A stretch of DNA of 64,000 bases from Medicago truncatula (taxonomy: Eukaryota; Streptophyta; Magnoliopsida; Fabales; Fabaceae). Location of the stretch: assembly GCF_003473485.1 (NCBI RefSeq), contig NC_053047.1:32970972-33034971 (forward strand). The letters are read 5' to 3'. The notes beneath the pieces are model-generated. The model was not told the origin of the DNA, ran no database searches, and saw nothing but the letters and a program-made list of their open reading frames with translations. Below are positions 1 through 17,598 of this stretch, in pieces; the stretch's first letter is position 1; every line of letters starts with the position of its first letter. The translations under genes were made by a program, and so were the position numbers.

Positions 1-843
1 ATCATAATGTAGTATAAATTTTGCCCTTGCTCATAGCAAAGCTGTAGCTCCTTTTAGCTTAAATTCAAAGATGTTTGTGCATAAGAACAGTGATTAACAG
101 TTTTAGCAACAGAAAAATTAAAGAATCATGTAATCTATAAATTATTGAACCAGCTATAATACCAACTAATAGGTATCTAAGCACTTGGGGAACCCTCCCT
201 GAAAAGCTAGCTATCAAGGGGAGAGAACCAAACCACTTAAATACTCCACCAAGCATCCCATACTACTCGATATGGGACTCACCCCATAATACCCAAGTAC
301 CTATTAGAGTCGTAATGCCAAATGCAAATGCCTAACTGAATGTAAATACAGAGGCAAAAGAACTGAAGACGTAAAACAGATAGCGAGCTGAAGGGAATTT
401 ATAAACAAATGATTTTTTTATAGAGCGAAAGAAAGATATCTCAGTAAAAGAAATCCCCAAAAAGTCCGGGTAAAGTAGTTCTAAGAAAGCAATCAACACT
501 AAAAATTGTATTTCAAAAGTCTTCCACTTTCGGCTGACTGGATTAGGCTTCAAAAAGAGCCCAACCAAGAAAGAAAGGCTACTTTCCCAGGCTTCAAAAG
601 GAGACGACGCAAGAAAAATGATAGAAATTACTAAATGAATGAGATGGTAAGTAACATAATATTGAAACCGATTAAAAAACGGCTACCAGGTTAACGTGTC
701 AAAGCCGTCTATCAGTGTTTAAAATTATCAGCAGTTGTCGAAATCAATAGCAGACATAAAATTGATTCATTTGCTATCATACAAAACTAAAACGAAACAT
801 ATGTCAATGGGAATTTCTTTGTCAGAGAAAATAGGAGGCTTAC

Positions 844-3800
844 TGGGGGCATGTCCAGTCTCCCTTTTTCATTTGAACCTCATTTGTATCGAGTCTATTG
901 ACCCTCTTGGGCCCCTCTGTTTTGCATTCTAGACACGTTATGTTTCTGGAAAAATTCATAAAGTTGCATCTGTAGCAAAACCAAAGAGCAGTCAGCAATT
1001 CAACAAACCAAAAACGGAACAAAAGTATTTGTTGACAATGGGAATATGGACAATAGGAATTATATTGTTATTAACTACCATTGTCAGACTTTTTAAAGGA
1101 AGCTGACAATCTAATGTAGGAGTTTACAATGCCTTAAGAAGACGAGCTAATAAGTAAATACAGGACTTACTCAGTGCAGATCCAGTCTCCTTCCTTCATT
1201 TCAAAAGTACGAGGGTCATCACTCTTTGGCCCATCTTCCTCACAATTTAAGCATTTCCTATTCCTAGAGAAGTTCATAAAATTGCATCTGCAGAAAATTT
1301 GGGGGGGGGGAAGAGAACTCTTAGGATCAAATCATTCAATAGCCAACATCTAATTATAGTTGTCAAGAGACATAGAACACTTCTATTAACACAAGAATAA
1401 TTGTGGAAAGTTTAATGATGGGTATTCATGACAAGGGAGAAACAAGTGTATTACTTCTTTTTGTGTCAAAGAGCCTAGCGGCAAAACTAACACACACTAA
1501 GTGTGGAGAAGAGGGTATTGCAGGTACGAACCCGCGTCTCAACATATCAAATGGCCCTGCAGCCTTTACCATCTAAGCTGCACTTTATGGGACGAAGCCA
1601 ATTGTATTTTTGACAACAGGATGTATATAAAATAAATACACCCACCCGCCAGTCAAATACAGTTATGAATGAGTATATCATCACACAGAATAAACTTTAC
1701 TGAACATGATAAAAAAGGTAATGACTTTCACTGCAAAAGTTAAAAGGAGATAATGTAATATCTCTAATATTTAGTTGCTATTAGTAAAAGTGCAATTGAC
1801 AGATGATGAACCGCTTGCTTAATTTCTGTAGACAAATGGCTAATGAATGAAGAAGCCTTAGTTCTGCATTTTAACTATGTCTTTCAAATTCTATATGAAA
1901 ATGCACTCGTAATAAAAATTTAAAATGCAGAAATCATTACACAAGCTAAGAATATTTCTGCATGAGCTAATATAACTCACTTTTGACACACCCAGTCACC
2001 TTTCTTCATCTCAACATTTTTAGACAACATTTCCGCCGCCTTAAAACTTAGAGGTTTGACTTTTGACACATCTTTCTGTGAAGTGGACTTTGAATAAGCA
2101 GGAAGAGGAGGAGGAGGAGGGGACCACTCGCTCAACTCAATCAGCTGAGATAGAAGTTTTCTCGCAGATGATTCGATAACTTCTCGGCCCGGTGGTTTCT
2201 CACCTCCGGAAAGAACAAGTGGATCTATTGCATAGAACAAAAGTATCCGCACTATATCCACAGTTCGAGCATCAGCCTCAGATTCCTTTAGAATCACATA
2301 AGCTCTATCACAAGAGCCTCGCAGATTGCAAGCACTACAAACCTGGATAGAAGCAAACTTGTGTTGTCATCTCCTCAAATTCAAATAGGAAAGAAAATGA
2401 AATCTCATAGATTTATGACAACATTGAACATCTTTCATATTAAATTCAAGTGGTAGCAAATACACTATTTAACACTCACTTTTCAACACACTATTTAGTA
2501 TTTGGGTAAAATTCATGCCAACCATACTAAATACCAAAATCCACTCTCCATTAGTATCATCAGCGCAAGATTTCAGTATTTCATCCAATAATAAAGAATG
2601 CTTGTGCGTCTCACTGTGTATAATGTATATTGCTAGCATTTATCTCATTGAATATTACTTTCAAATTGCAACAAACCAAAACTTGGGGACATAAATACTT
2701 CTAAAAAACTAGATAACAACAACAGCAATACACGTACATCCCCTTCATCTAATCGCAGATGAGCTCTCAGCCTTTTAGCCGAATTAACAGCTTTACGGAG
2801 AAAATTAGGACATCCATCCTCGACAACTGCTTGAATATCTTCTGATGACAGCAATCTGCACAACACAGCACAACATTACAAGCAACACAATTTAAATCAA
2901 TGAAAATCTGCATAAAACACAAGAAGCAATCTGCATAACAAAACACAACAGTGCACTACATAACAAGCAAAGCAAGTTAAATTACTATGAATCTGCAAAG
3001 CACAATCAAGGTAACAAGCAAAACGGGTTAAATTAGGCTCTATTTGGATTAGCTTATTTGAACTTATCTGCTGACATAAGCACTTGTAAGATTGTTTGGT
3101 AGAGCTTATAGGAATAACTTATAACATGTCGATAAGTTTCTTTCAGCTTATTTCCATAAAATAGCTTATAGCTTATACGAAAACAGTTTTTAGTTAATTT
3201 TGTGTATGTTTGATTCCACTTTTGGAGGAGCCAAAGTTAATTGTAGGGGTGTAGAATTGATTTTGATGTGCATGGTTGCCCTCGGATAGAATTGATTTTG
3301 CCTCCAAAATTGATTCTAACATGAAGCGAGAATTTAGAGTTTTTATCCAAATGTGGCTTTAATGCGAATCCTTACTGTGTAAGCTCATAAATACACTTTC
3401 ATCATACATTTTTACATCATCAACTTGAAAAACAACAACAATAATAATAGTTATTTGTTTCATGAAAGTTACAAAAAAAACAAAAACAAAAAACAAGTAA
3501 CCTAAATTTCAGATAATTAGTGTTGTTTTGTTCAACTTATTTCCATAAACTCTCCAACATAGTTTATGAAAATAGCATATATGAAAACAGTTCGACTTTA
3601 TTTATTTTTTTCTATAAAAACATCTTATAATAAACATGTATATGATAAGCGCTTAATTAAGTTGTTTATTCAAGTAATGCCTTACATTCTTAATGTTAAT
3701 CCTCTCATAAATACACTTTCATTATACAGTCTTTCTCTTTTCTTTTCTTTTTTCACATTCATCATACATTCTTACATCATCATCTCATCATCAGTAATAA

Positions 3801-4554
3801 GGCTTAGTTACCGTTTTGGTCCCCTATAAATCATCATCCCTTTCATATTATTTTTTTACTCAGTTGATGTGACGTATTTTAAATGATGTGCCATCCGGCC
3901 TGATGATGCAGGATGATCAACATCCATAAAATTACCAGGAAAACCCCTAAAAACTTTAATTTAAACATGATATATCAAAACTCTAAAAAAGCGACGAAAA
4001 CCGAGTGATTTTCAAATGGAGGCACAATAATAATAATAATTATGAAGCACCGACACGTACACAAGTCGACACTGATAAAAATATGTAAAAATGAATTAAT
4101 TGAATGTAATCACGTATCAATGTCATGTCATCAATTAGAAGTGTAGGTGCTTTTTTCTACACAATTAATCAATTCAAATAATTGAAAGGAAAGGAAAGAA
4201 AACGAACTTGAAAACATCGTAACGGTCACGAGCGAAGGAAAGAGAAGCATCTTTCAAGAGATTGATATCAGAGTAAACACTGTTATCATCAGCCGATTTA
4301 GAGAGATAGCCTTTAGCTCTTAATCGATCGACGAACGAGATCCATTCAGGCCAAGGATGAACGGTGGAAGATAGAGATTCTTCTTCCGCGGCAGCGGTGG
4401 AGGTGGAGAAAGCGGAGAAGGAAGTTTGGTGGCGGTGGTGGTGGAGTGGTGGTTTGAAGAAGAGAAAAGGATTGTTGAGTTTTGTGGAGAGAGGTTGAAT
4501 TCGAGGGTTGCGGAAGATTAAGGTTCTGTAGAGTGCGAGCTTTGAAGTTGACAT
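844..4554 (-). CDS. Organelle RanBP2-type zinc-finger protein (OZ/VAR3-like), 3' part beyond left edge
   Basis: Five exons join in phase: 4208-4554, 2738-2855, 1981-2342, 1171-1287 and 844-969, with GT donors and AG acceptors on the minus strand. The start is taken at 4554 (MSTSKLALYRTL); an in-frame ATG at 4671 is the alternative. The N-terminus is rich in Ser, Arg and His, as in organelle transit peptides. Next come HPWPEWISFVDRLRAKGYL and a Cys-rich block (VCSACNLRGSCDRAYV), typical of the plant OZ/VAR3 family. After a proline stretch come repeats of GDWxCxxCNFMNFSRN followed by CxxC, the RanBP2 zinc-finger signature (Cys4). Two fingers are complete and a third is opened (GDWTCPQ) at the last exon. 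Known family members act in chloroplast or mitochondrial RNA editing or splicing. Which member this is cannot be told. I found no stop exon in 1-843, so the gene probably continues outside the window. Confidence 0.85.
1445..1600 (-). repeat. tRNA-derived SINE-like element
   Basis: Read on the minus strand, the segment has an A-box-like stretch (GCTTAGATGGTAAAGG) and, about 35 bases on, a B-box-like GGTTCGTACC. These are the two parts of an internal Pol III promoter. It ends in an A-rich stretch (ACACAAAAAGAAG). It does not fold as a full tRNA. It lies in an intron of the zinc-finger gene. No clear target-site duplication was found, so the ends are approximate. Confidence 0.5.
3206..3360. repeat. 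Partial inverted-repeat (MITE) fragment in intron 1 of the zinc-finger gene
   Basis: The stretch TTTGATTCCACTTTTGGAGG, followed by GTAGAATTGATTTTG, recurs in diverged form at 11281-11556 and 61437-62070. All three copies carry TTTGGWTCCAyTTTTGGA-like ends. It is probably a non-autonomous DNA transposon family. The AGCTTAT-rich sequence just upstream (3037-3200) resembles the element at 11720-11960. Confidence 0.4.
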
Positions 4555-4836
4555 TGAAATTGAAATTGAAATTTTTTGGTTTATGACAGAGAGGTTTATC
4601 GGATTGGAAATGGAGAATGTTATCGCTTCCAAGGGTTTTAGAGTAGCAGGGGATAACAAAATACTTTTCATTTATTTTTTGACAAATAAATCTTTTTGTT
4701 TTGCATAAATTATCCTTTTCATATAATGATAAATGGACTCATGAAAATGTATTTAAAATTTTAAATTATGGGAAAGAAAAAAAAATTATACAGAATATGA
4801 TAAAAAAAATGTTCAGTTTATTAACATGGTGTTATG

Positions 4837-4945
4837 GGAAAATACTTGGGTGACATAGAGTTGGCTGACATTGGTGACATTGGTCAATCACAATGCCACA
4901 ATGCTTGTGATTGGTCATGTCACCAATGTCACCCAAGTGCTACCC
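4837..4945. mobile_element. 109-bp MULE-type MITE with perfect 9-bp target-site duplication
   Basis: The ends are inverted: GGAAAATACTTGGGTGACAT at the left and, read in reverse complement, GGGTAGCACTTGGGTGACAT at the right. The inside is nearly palindromic (TTGGTGACAT / ATGTCACCAA; GATTGGTCA / TGACCAATC). GGTGTTATG is directly repeated at 4828-4836 and 4946-4954, which is a 9-bp target duplication. That length fits Mutator-like elements. It could form a long hairpin RNA if transcribed. Confidence 0.75.
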
Positions 4946-5090
4946 GGTGTTATGAGAGTCGATAGCATTACTCTTCCTTTCAAAAAAAAAAAATTCTACT
5001 ATGGAGTCACCTATTTAAGAGGTGACTTAACCCATGATAAAAATATATATAATAAAGACAGATATTTGGTTGTCAACTCAAAGGTCTATC

Positions 5091-5335
5091 ACATATTAAA
5101 CCAAAAGACTGAAACTATAAAGATACTAGGGTGTTTATTGGAGTCAAAATCCTAATTACGGTATGTTATCATAAATAAGATAATTGCTCCTTTTTAAAAA
5201 TATATAATACTTGATTACTAAAATTTAATATATAACAAATCTGAAATGTGAGATTTATTGTGGAGAGACAAACTAGTTTATGATCACTTTTTAGTAGTCT
5301 TTGACTTGGTGAAACGAATCTGTTTTTGAGGAAGA
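5091..5335. repeat. Truncated leading copy of the 1.43-kb tandem unit
   Basis: Blocks such as GGTCAAAGATCCTAATTACGG-like and TATCATAAATAAGATAATTG match the units at 5.7-5.9 kb and 7.1-7.3 kb in the same order. The copy then jumps from the AACGAATCTG block straight to the AAAATATGAAAATAAAGTC block that starts the next unit. It therefore has no tRNA and no RNase H part. Confidence 0.65.
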
Positions 5336-5436
5336 AAAATATGAAAATAAAGTCAATGTGATTGATTGTGTGAGATTTTTTTGGAAGAAATATGTTAATA
5401 TTAAGAATTAAAAAATTATGAAATATTTTTCTTTTT

Positions 5437-5508
5437 TATCAAAGCCTGGTTTCGATCCAGGGACCTGTGGGTTATGGGCCCACCACGCTTCCGCTGCGCC
5501 ACTCTGAT
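5437..5508 (-). tRNA. Initiator tRNA-Met (CAT), copy A
   Basis: On the minus strand the 72 bases fold as a cloverleaf: acceptor ATCAGAG with CTTTGAT (one G-T wobble), anticodon arm GGG-CCCATAA-CCC with anticodon CAT (plus positions 5474-5476), and T arm CCTGG-ATCGAAA-CCAGG. The A1-T72 pair, the three G-C pairs next to the anticodon loop, and A at position 54 of the T loop are eukaryotic initiator hallmarks. The discriminator base is A. CAA triplets lie just upstream, and a T-run (plus 5410-5415) about 22 bases downstream could end Pol III transcription. The T stem differs from the usual plant sequence by a paired swap, so pairing is kept. Confidence 0.88.
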
Positions 5509-6004
5509 TTGTTGTAATTGTTGATGCAAAACTTTGATATGATTGTATTTCATCTATTTTTGTTAAGGAATAGTTGATCGCAAGAAATGTTGTTTCAAAA
5601 ATATATAATACATAACTATTTACATGTTCCATAAGACACTTGAACCTTGAATAAAAAATAAACAAGGCTTCTGCATCAAACTTTTTTGATATAATGCACC
5701 AAAAGACTTACGTTATAGAGAGACCTTCGGGCAATTATTGGGGTCAAAGATCCTAATTACGGTGGGTTATCATAAATAAGATAATTGTTTCTTTTTAAAA
5801 ATGTATAATACTTAATTAATTGCTTTTTGAATAATCAACTGGAAGCTTTAATGTGTAACAAATCTGATTCAAAGAGATACAAGTGTGAGCTTTATCGTGG
5901 AAAGGCAAACTAGTTTTATGATATATTTTTTTTGCACTTGGCGAAACGAGTCTATTTTTAAGGAAGACTTCACTAAACTGGCTAATCCAGCATTGCTTAT
6001 CCTT

Positions 6005-6545
6005 GTGTTGTGTAGATTGAAACTTGTGATGATGACCACACCCGAGCTTGGACCACGTCATATGGACACAATTTTCATTGGTTACCATGGACCTCGGATA
6101 GGATGGACAAAACTAAATTGTAATGGAGCTTGCCAACGAGACACCAACTTGATTGGATGCAACAGACTCAAAGGGTAGATGGATTGAAGGATACACTTGA
6201 AATTTTGGAGTGTGCGATGCCCTACAAGCTGAAATGTGGGGCATATACATTGGCATGTATATGGTCTGAAGAGATGGCGTTTTTAATTTCACTGTGTAAA
6301 GTGACTCTAAAATACATATTTATTATAATGGTTACTAATAAGCCTGCTTCTATAAATGAGAGTTTGACTATGGTTCTTCTTATCCGTAAGTTCATCTCCT
6401 TAAATTGGTATGTGAAAGTCAATAACATTTGACGTGAAGGCAACAAAATCTTTGATTGGCTAGCTAACTGCAATATCATGCTAAATTCTACGAAAATGAA
6501 TGTGTTGGAGACTTCTCCATTGTGACGAAAAGTCTCATGTTTGCT
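6005..6545 (+). pseudogene. Retroelement RNase H (RVT_3-like) fragment, copy A
   Basis: Reading across frames gives GWTKLNCNGACQRDTNLIGC, then remnants of a QAEMWGIYIGM-like segment and EGNK.FDWLA. This is the order of the plant non-LTR retroelement RNase H domain (D...E...D...N/A). Stops and frameshifts interrupt it repeatedly: only short pieces near 6085-6175 and 6230-6430 stay open. It is a relic, not a gene. Unit B holds a better kept version. Confidence 0.65.
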
Positions 6546-6867
6546 AAAACATTTGAAACTTACATTGCTAGAAATGTTAGTGAAATATAGTCTATTTTTT
6601 CTTTCGCGTTTGCACTTTATTATACCAAGAAAAAAATACAAAATAGTTTTTAAAGTTTATAAACAAAAGTTGTTACATGTAAGATGTAGCATATTTTGAT
6701 TTGTGGCTTTTTGGTGAATTTTTTATTTTTACCACAATTCGTCTTGTGAAGGTTTTGAAAGAAAAATATGAAAATAAAGTCAATGTAATGTAATTGATCG
6801 TGTGAGATTTTTTGAAAGAAATATGTTAATATTAATAATTAAAAAATTATGAAATATTTTTCTTTTT

Positions 6868-6939
6868 TATCAGAGCCTGGTTTCGATCCAGGGACCTGTG
6901 GGTTATGGGCCCACCACGCTTCCGCTGCGCCACTCTGAT
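6868..6939 (-). tRNA. Initiator tRNA-Met (CAT), copy B
   Basis: Same 72-base cloverleaf as the copy at 5437-5508, but with a fully paired acceptor stem (ATCAGAG with CTCTGAT). The anticodon CAT corresponds to plus positions 6905-6907, and the T loop is ATCGAAA as in plant initiators. CAA-type triplets upstream and a T-run downstream are kept. It is the more canonical of the two copies. Confidence 0.9.
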
Positions 6940-7439
6940 TTGTTGGAATTGTTGTTGCAAAACTTTCATATGATTGTATTTCATCTATTTTTGTTAAGGA
7001 ATAGTTATTCCCAAGAATTGTTGTTTCCAAAAATATATAATACATAACTATTTACTTGTTCCATAAGACACTTGAACCTTGAATAAAAATAAACAAGACT
7101 TATGCATCAAACTTTTTTGATATAATGCACCAAAAGACTTACGTCATAGATAGACCATAGGACGATTATTGGGGTCAAAGATCCTAATTACATTGGGTTA
7201 TCTTAAGTAAGATAATTGTTTCGTTTTAAAAATGTATACTAATTAATTAATTACTTTTTGTATAATCAACTGGAAGCTTTAATATATAACAAATCTGATT
7301 CAGAGAGATACAAGTGTGAGATTTATTGTGGAGAGGCAAATTGGTTTTATGATATTTTTTTTTGCACTTTTGAACTTGGCAAAACGAATCTATTTTTAAG
7401 GAAGACTTCACTAAACCGGCTAATCTAACATGACTTATC

Positions 7440-7995
7440 CTTGTGTTGTGTATATTGAAACTTGTGACGATGACCACACCCGAGCCTAGACCACGTCATA
7501 TGGACACAATTTTCATTGGTTACCATGGACCTCAGACAGGAAGAACAAAACTAAATTGTGATGGAGCTTGCCAACGGGACACCAACTTGATTGGATACGA
7601 CAGACTCAAAGGGTAGATGGATTGCAGGATACACTTGAAAATTTGGAGTTTGTGATGCCCTACAAGCTAAAATATGGGGCATATACATTGGCTTGTATAT
7701 GGCCCGAAGAGATGGCGTTTCTAATCTTATTGTGAAAAGTGACTGTAAAATACACATTTATTATAATGGTTACTAGTAAGTCTGGTTCTATAAATGAGAT
7801 TTCGACTATGGTTCTTCTTATTCGTAAGTTCATCTTCTTAAAATGGTATGTCAAAGTTAATAACATTTGGCGTGAAGGCAACAAAAGCTTTGATTGGCTA
7901 GTTAAGTACAGTATCACACTAAATTCTATGAAAATGAATGTGTTGAAGACTTCTCTGTTATGCCGAAAAGTCTCATGTTTGCTAAAACATTTTAA
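7440..7995 (+). pseudogene. Retroelement RNase H (RVT_3-like) fragment, copy B
   Basis: Homologous to the fragment at 6005-6545. It reads RTKLNCDGACQRDTNLIGY, then LQAKIWGIYIGLYMARRDGVSNLI-like residues in shifted frames, and NIWREGNKSFDWLVKYSITL near 7865-7925. The acidic residue, the Glu-containing helix and the EGNKxxDWLA end are recognisable, but frameshifts separate them. It belongs to the duplicated unit. Confidence 0.65.
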
Positions 7996-8242
7996 ACTTA
8001 CATGGCTAGAAATGTTAGTGAAATGTAGTTTGTTTTTTCTTTCGTAGGGTTTGCATTTTATTATATCAAGAAAAAATACAAAATAGTTTTTGAAGTTTAT
8101 AAAAAAACAATTGTTACATGTAAGATGTAGCATATTTTGAAGATGGAAATTGTCAGTATAACTTAATATTTTGATTTGTTGATTTTTGGTGAATTTTTTT
8201 TTATTTGTACAAGAATTCATCTTGAGAAGGTTTTGAAAGAAA

Positions 8243-8424
8243 TGTTTTTCTATCATGTGCAAATTTGCACATGTTAAGATGTTTAAAATAAAATTTTTAT
8301 GTTGGTACTTGAACATTTAATATTAAATTTAAACTTTTTGAATAAATAATCGTCGTTTTTCAAGAAAAAGTTACTATTATTAGTTGTTTTAACATGTGCA
8401 ATGTTGCACATGTTAGACAAACCC
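8243..8424. mobile_element. 182-bp MITE with perfect 10-bp target-site duplication
   Basis: It interrupts the end of tandem unit B, and unit A lacks it. TTGAAAGAAA is directly repeated at 8233-8242 and 8425-8434. The ends hold inverted motifs CATGTGCAAATTTGCACATG and, in reverse complement of the right end, CATGTGCAACATTGCACATG. A 10-bp duplication fits a Mutator-like origin. Confidence 0.75.
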
Positions 8425-8425
8425 T

Positions 8426-9020
8426 TGAAAGAAAAATATGAAAATAAAGTCAATGCAATGTAATTGATCGTGTGAGATTTTTTGGAAGAAATATGTTAAT
8501 ATTTTAATAATAAAAAGTTATAAAATGTTTTTCTTTTGTATCAGAGCTTGGTTGCGATCCCCGTGAGCTTAATTAAGAGAAATAAGATAATTGTTTATTT
8601 TTTAAAAATGTATAATACTTAATTAATTAATTTTTATATAATCAATTGGAAGCTTTAATATTGTCAAGAAAAATCTGGAAGCTTTAATATATAACAAATC
8701 TGATTTTGAGAGATAAAAGTGTGATATTTATCATGGAGAGGCAAACTAGTTTTATGATTTTTTTTTTTTTTTTTGCACTTTTGGACTTGGCAAAACGAGT
8801 CTATTTTTAAGAAAGCTTCGCTAGACCGGTTAATCCATCATAACTTATCGTTGTGTTATGTAGACTGAAACATGTGACAATGACTACACCCGAGCCTGGA
8901 CCACGTCATATGGACACAATTTTCATTGGTTACCATCGATCTCGGACGGGATGGACAAAATTGAATTGTGATGGAGCTTGCCAAGGGGACACTAACTTGA
9001 TTGTACATTCCATAAAAAAA
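8426..9020. repeat. Tandem unit C, truncated, with tRNA stub and RNase H fragment
   Basis: The unit restarts with AAAATATGAAAATAAAGTC. At 8539-8560 only the last 20 or so bases of the initiator tRNA remain (TCAGAGCTTGGTTGCGATCC on the plus strand), with changes in the T stem. The unit continues to GWTKLNCDGACQGDTNLI at 8945-9005 and stops at an A-run (9012-9029). Confidence 0.7.
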
Positions 9021-9029
9021 AAAAAAAAA

Positions 9030-10600
9030 ACTTGAGAAATTATATTTGTATAATGACAACTTTTGTGAAAACTTTTCTCTTTCATACTCACGTTATGTTT
9101 TTCCTTTATCTCTCTATTACTTTGATTTTCATGTCAATACATACTTTTTCTTTGTAATTCAATGGTTATCACATAAATTGTCAACCGAATGGTTGTTCAA
9201 ATAACTCATCTCAAAAAACTTTTATACATCCTTCGTAAAAAGAGAAATACTTGAGTGGAAACAACCCCATATCAAAAGTATTTAGACACACTCATATGAA
9301 TGATAAAATTTAAAGAGAAGTAATTTAGTCACGAGAAAGTCTTTCATGACACAACCCCAAATAAATATTATTTAGGCACATCACATAAAACTAACAAAAT
9401 TAAATAAAAAGTATTTACTCACATCAATTGATAGGTGGATTCAAGGGTGATGATACAATTAGGTTCCTCACCGGTGGACCACGAGAAAAACACTACTAGA
9501 TGAAATAGATGGTTTAAATTTATTTAAATTAAAAGTGGAAATATATACAACTATTCACTTTTCTCTAAAAAAAAAAATACAACTATTCACTTTCAATCCT
9601 ATCCTGAAACGATTTTAGCATATGTTACAATTGGTGTTTCAATTCTTCTTCTATAATCACCCCTCAAATCATCTTAGACTCAAACCATCAAATCTGAAAG
9701 TCAAGTTATGAATCCTAAAATTAAATAATTTTTTCTTCTTTTTAAACAAACGACAATTTTCACATTTTCGGTCCAAATCAAAATGTAAAGTAAAAATAAT
9801 AAATCATCAAATTGAAAGCATTTGCAACCACCCTCAACATTCAATGGTTTAATTTTATGGACATGTTGTTTCCCTCACTTCACACTTCACACCGCAATTG
9901 TGATAAGAATCTCTGGCGGAAAGGAAGAAGGCATGTGTCGAAAAAGATATTCCTTGCATATCAGTTTCATTTTTCCTTCTCATTTTGAAGAAGACGAAAT
10001 TTTTTAATTTTAAAGTTCATAATTTGATTTTAAGATTTTCTTGATTCAGTCCAAATAATTATAGGAAAGAGTCATGTCTGATTGTGAACGAAGAATTACA
10101 ACACATATATTGTAACATAGGTGGAAACCAATAAGATTGAATGTGAGTAGTTGTATATATTTTTATTTTTAATTGGATAAATCTGAATCATCTATTTAAT
10201 CTAGTGGTTTTTTTCTCATGATCCACCCAATTGATATATTGTAATTTTACTTTCCGTTAACTTTTTATTGATTTTGTGCGTGCACCTAAATATATTTATT
10301 TGGATTGTACTCAATCAAGTGTGCATCATTTATTCACATCATTTAATTGTTTTTTTTTTTTTAAGAATTATTCACACCATTAATATTATTTCTATTTTAA
10401 TTTTGATCAAGCCTAATTAAATATTACTACGAGTTTGTGTCTATGAAAGAAAGACCTCATGTAAAAACAACTTTTGTACACGTCAACCATCTATATTGTG
10501 TGTGCATAGAAAGGACACCTAAAAGCTAAAACCCTCAAAACGACATTCTAAACCCTTTCTAACTTGTTCAACAATCACAAAAAGTAAGAAAATAAAAAAA
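9030..10600. other. Intergenic stretch, no gene seen
   Basis: AT-rich sequence between the tandem array and the PGES2-like gene. Open frames are short and lack splice or homology support. The promoter of the downstream gene should lie at the right end, but I see no strong TATA box. Confidence 0.5.
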
Positions 10601-10642
10601 TCAAAATTCAAGATCTGCGTGGTTTTGAATCTCACTCACACT

Positions 10643-16510
<5,868 letters not shown>

Positions 16511-17598
16511 AACTAGGATATTATTGAGTCCAAACTCCATCGATATATTTTTTGCATCAATCTTATTCTACACTCTTTGGGTTTTGCCTTCAGTTGTTGG
16601 AAGGAAACACATTTTGGTTTCTAAGTTAACAACCTATTTGGCTATTTAGAAAGATACTACCATGCGGTGGTTATGGGGGTTAAATATAGGCGAAGTTTAG
16701 CTGATCAATTGATTCTTTACAAAAATGTTTTAATACATGTTGCAGCTACTCCTATTGTAAAGATTAAAGAGATCTTTGAGCTGTAACCAAGAATAAAGGC
16801 AATATCTGCGTGCCTGTGATGTTTAAAACACTGGCTTTGATCAAATTAATACACACATAAGCACTTGTTTGAGTTAAATATGGAGTGTTGTTGTTGATCT
16901 CAATGATCAGTGAGATGCAAGTAAATCTTGAATAAGATGTAAATATGCTTTGAAGTTGAACCTTGGCTTCTCCCACACTTATGTTATAAATGCGCAAATC
17001 AAGACTATACAAACTGACCATAAAATCAAACTTGTCACAACTTCCCATTCACTATTTTTGAATTCCTTTCTAGCCTCGTCTTTATTCACTTGTCTTCACA
17101 AATGACGCTGAAAATAGCGAAATTGGTTTTTCTTGTAGTCTCACCCAATGCCACTATTTATACTCCCAATGCCTTGAGAGAAATTGATACCAACAGAGAA
17201 TATATCTTTGTCAAAGGTTTATGATTCATTTATGATGTTATATAAAAGGGCATAAACCATTATAACATATCAAATAATTTTAGATTTTTGAAAAATTTAC
17301 ATGAATGATTTATATATGATATACACATACAATTCAATGGTCAAATTTAAAAAATATGTATCAAGTAAAACGATATTGAGCGGTGTAACATTATATCAAA
17401 AAGAAGAAGAATGTTGCTAAAAAAATTGTCACAAATTAATTGTACAAATATCTCTGTCTTTAACAAAATTAAGGTTCGTGGGAGGCAAGTGCAGCCACAC
17501 ATCCCCATGTAATGATCAGTGAGGTAAAGAGGAAAGTGTGCAATTTTATTTGTTTAAGGGTCATGCTAACCGATGTCTCTGGGACACCGTTTATGTTT

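Larger units (their letters stand above)
5335..6760. repeat. Tandem unit A (about 1.43 kb) carrying initiator tRNA and RNase H relic
   Basis: This unit runs from AAAATATGAAAATAAAGTC through the tRNA and a decayed RNase H fragment to the next occurrence of the same motif. It aligns base by base with 6762-8240. The offset between the tRNA copies is exactly 1431 bases. Confidence 0.75.
6762..8242. repeat. Tandem unit B carrying initiator tRNA and RNase H relic
   Basis: Second copy of the tandem unit, colinear with 5335-6760. It ends where a 182-bp MITE has inserted. Confidence 0.75.

Noticed and set aside
65..256. Open frame on the minus strand with a hydrophobic stretch (GVFKWFGSLPLIASFSGRVP)
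   Set aside because: It fits no exon chain of the zinc-finger gene and shows no known motif. It may be a repeat fragment, but cannot be supported.
332..568. Open frame of 78 codons on the minus strand near the left edge, considered as the next zinc-finger exon
   Set aside because: It lacks the CNFMNFSRN/CxxC pattern expected for the next finger and has no matching acceptor in phase 2.
6222..6641. 139-codon and similar long antisense frames over the RNase H relics (also 7660-8316)
   Set aside because: They are mirror frames of decayed retroelement sequence, with no motif and no splice context.
8539..8560. Third initiator tRNA
   Set aside because: Only the 3' part of the tRNA remains and its T stem is altered, so it is part of repeat unit C and not a tRNA gene.
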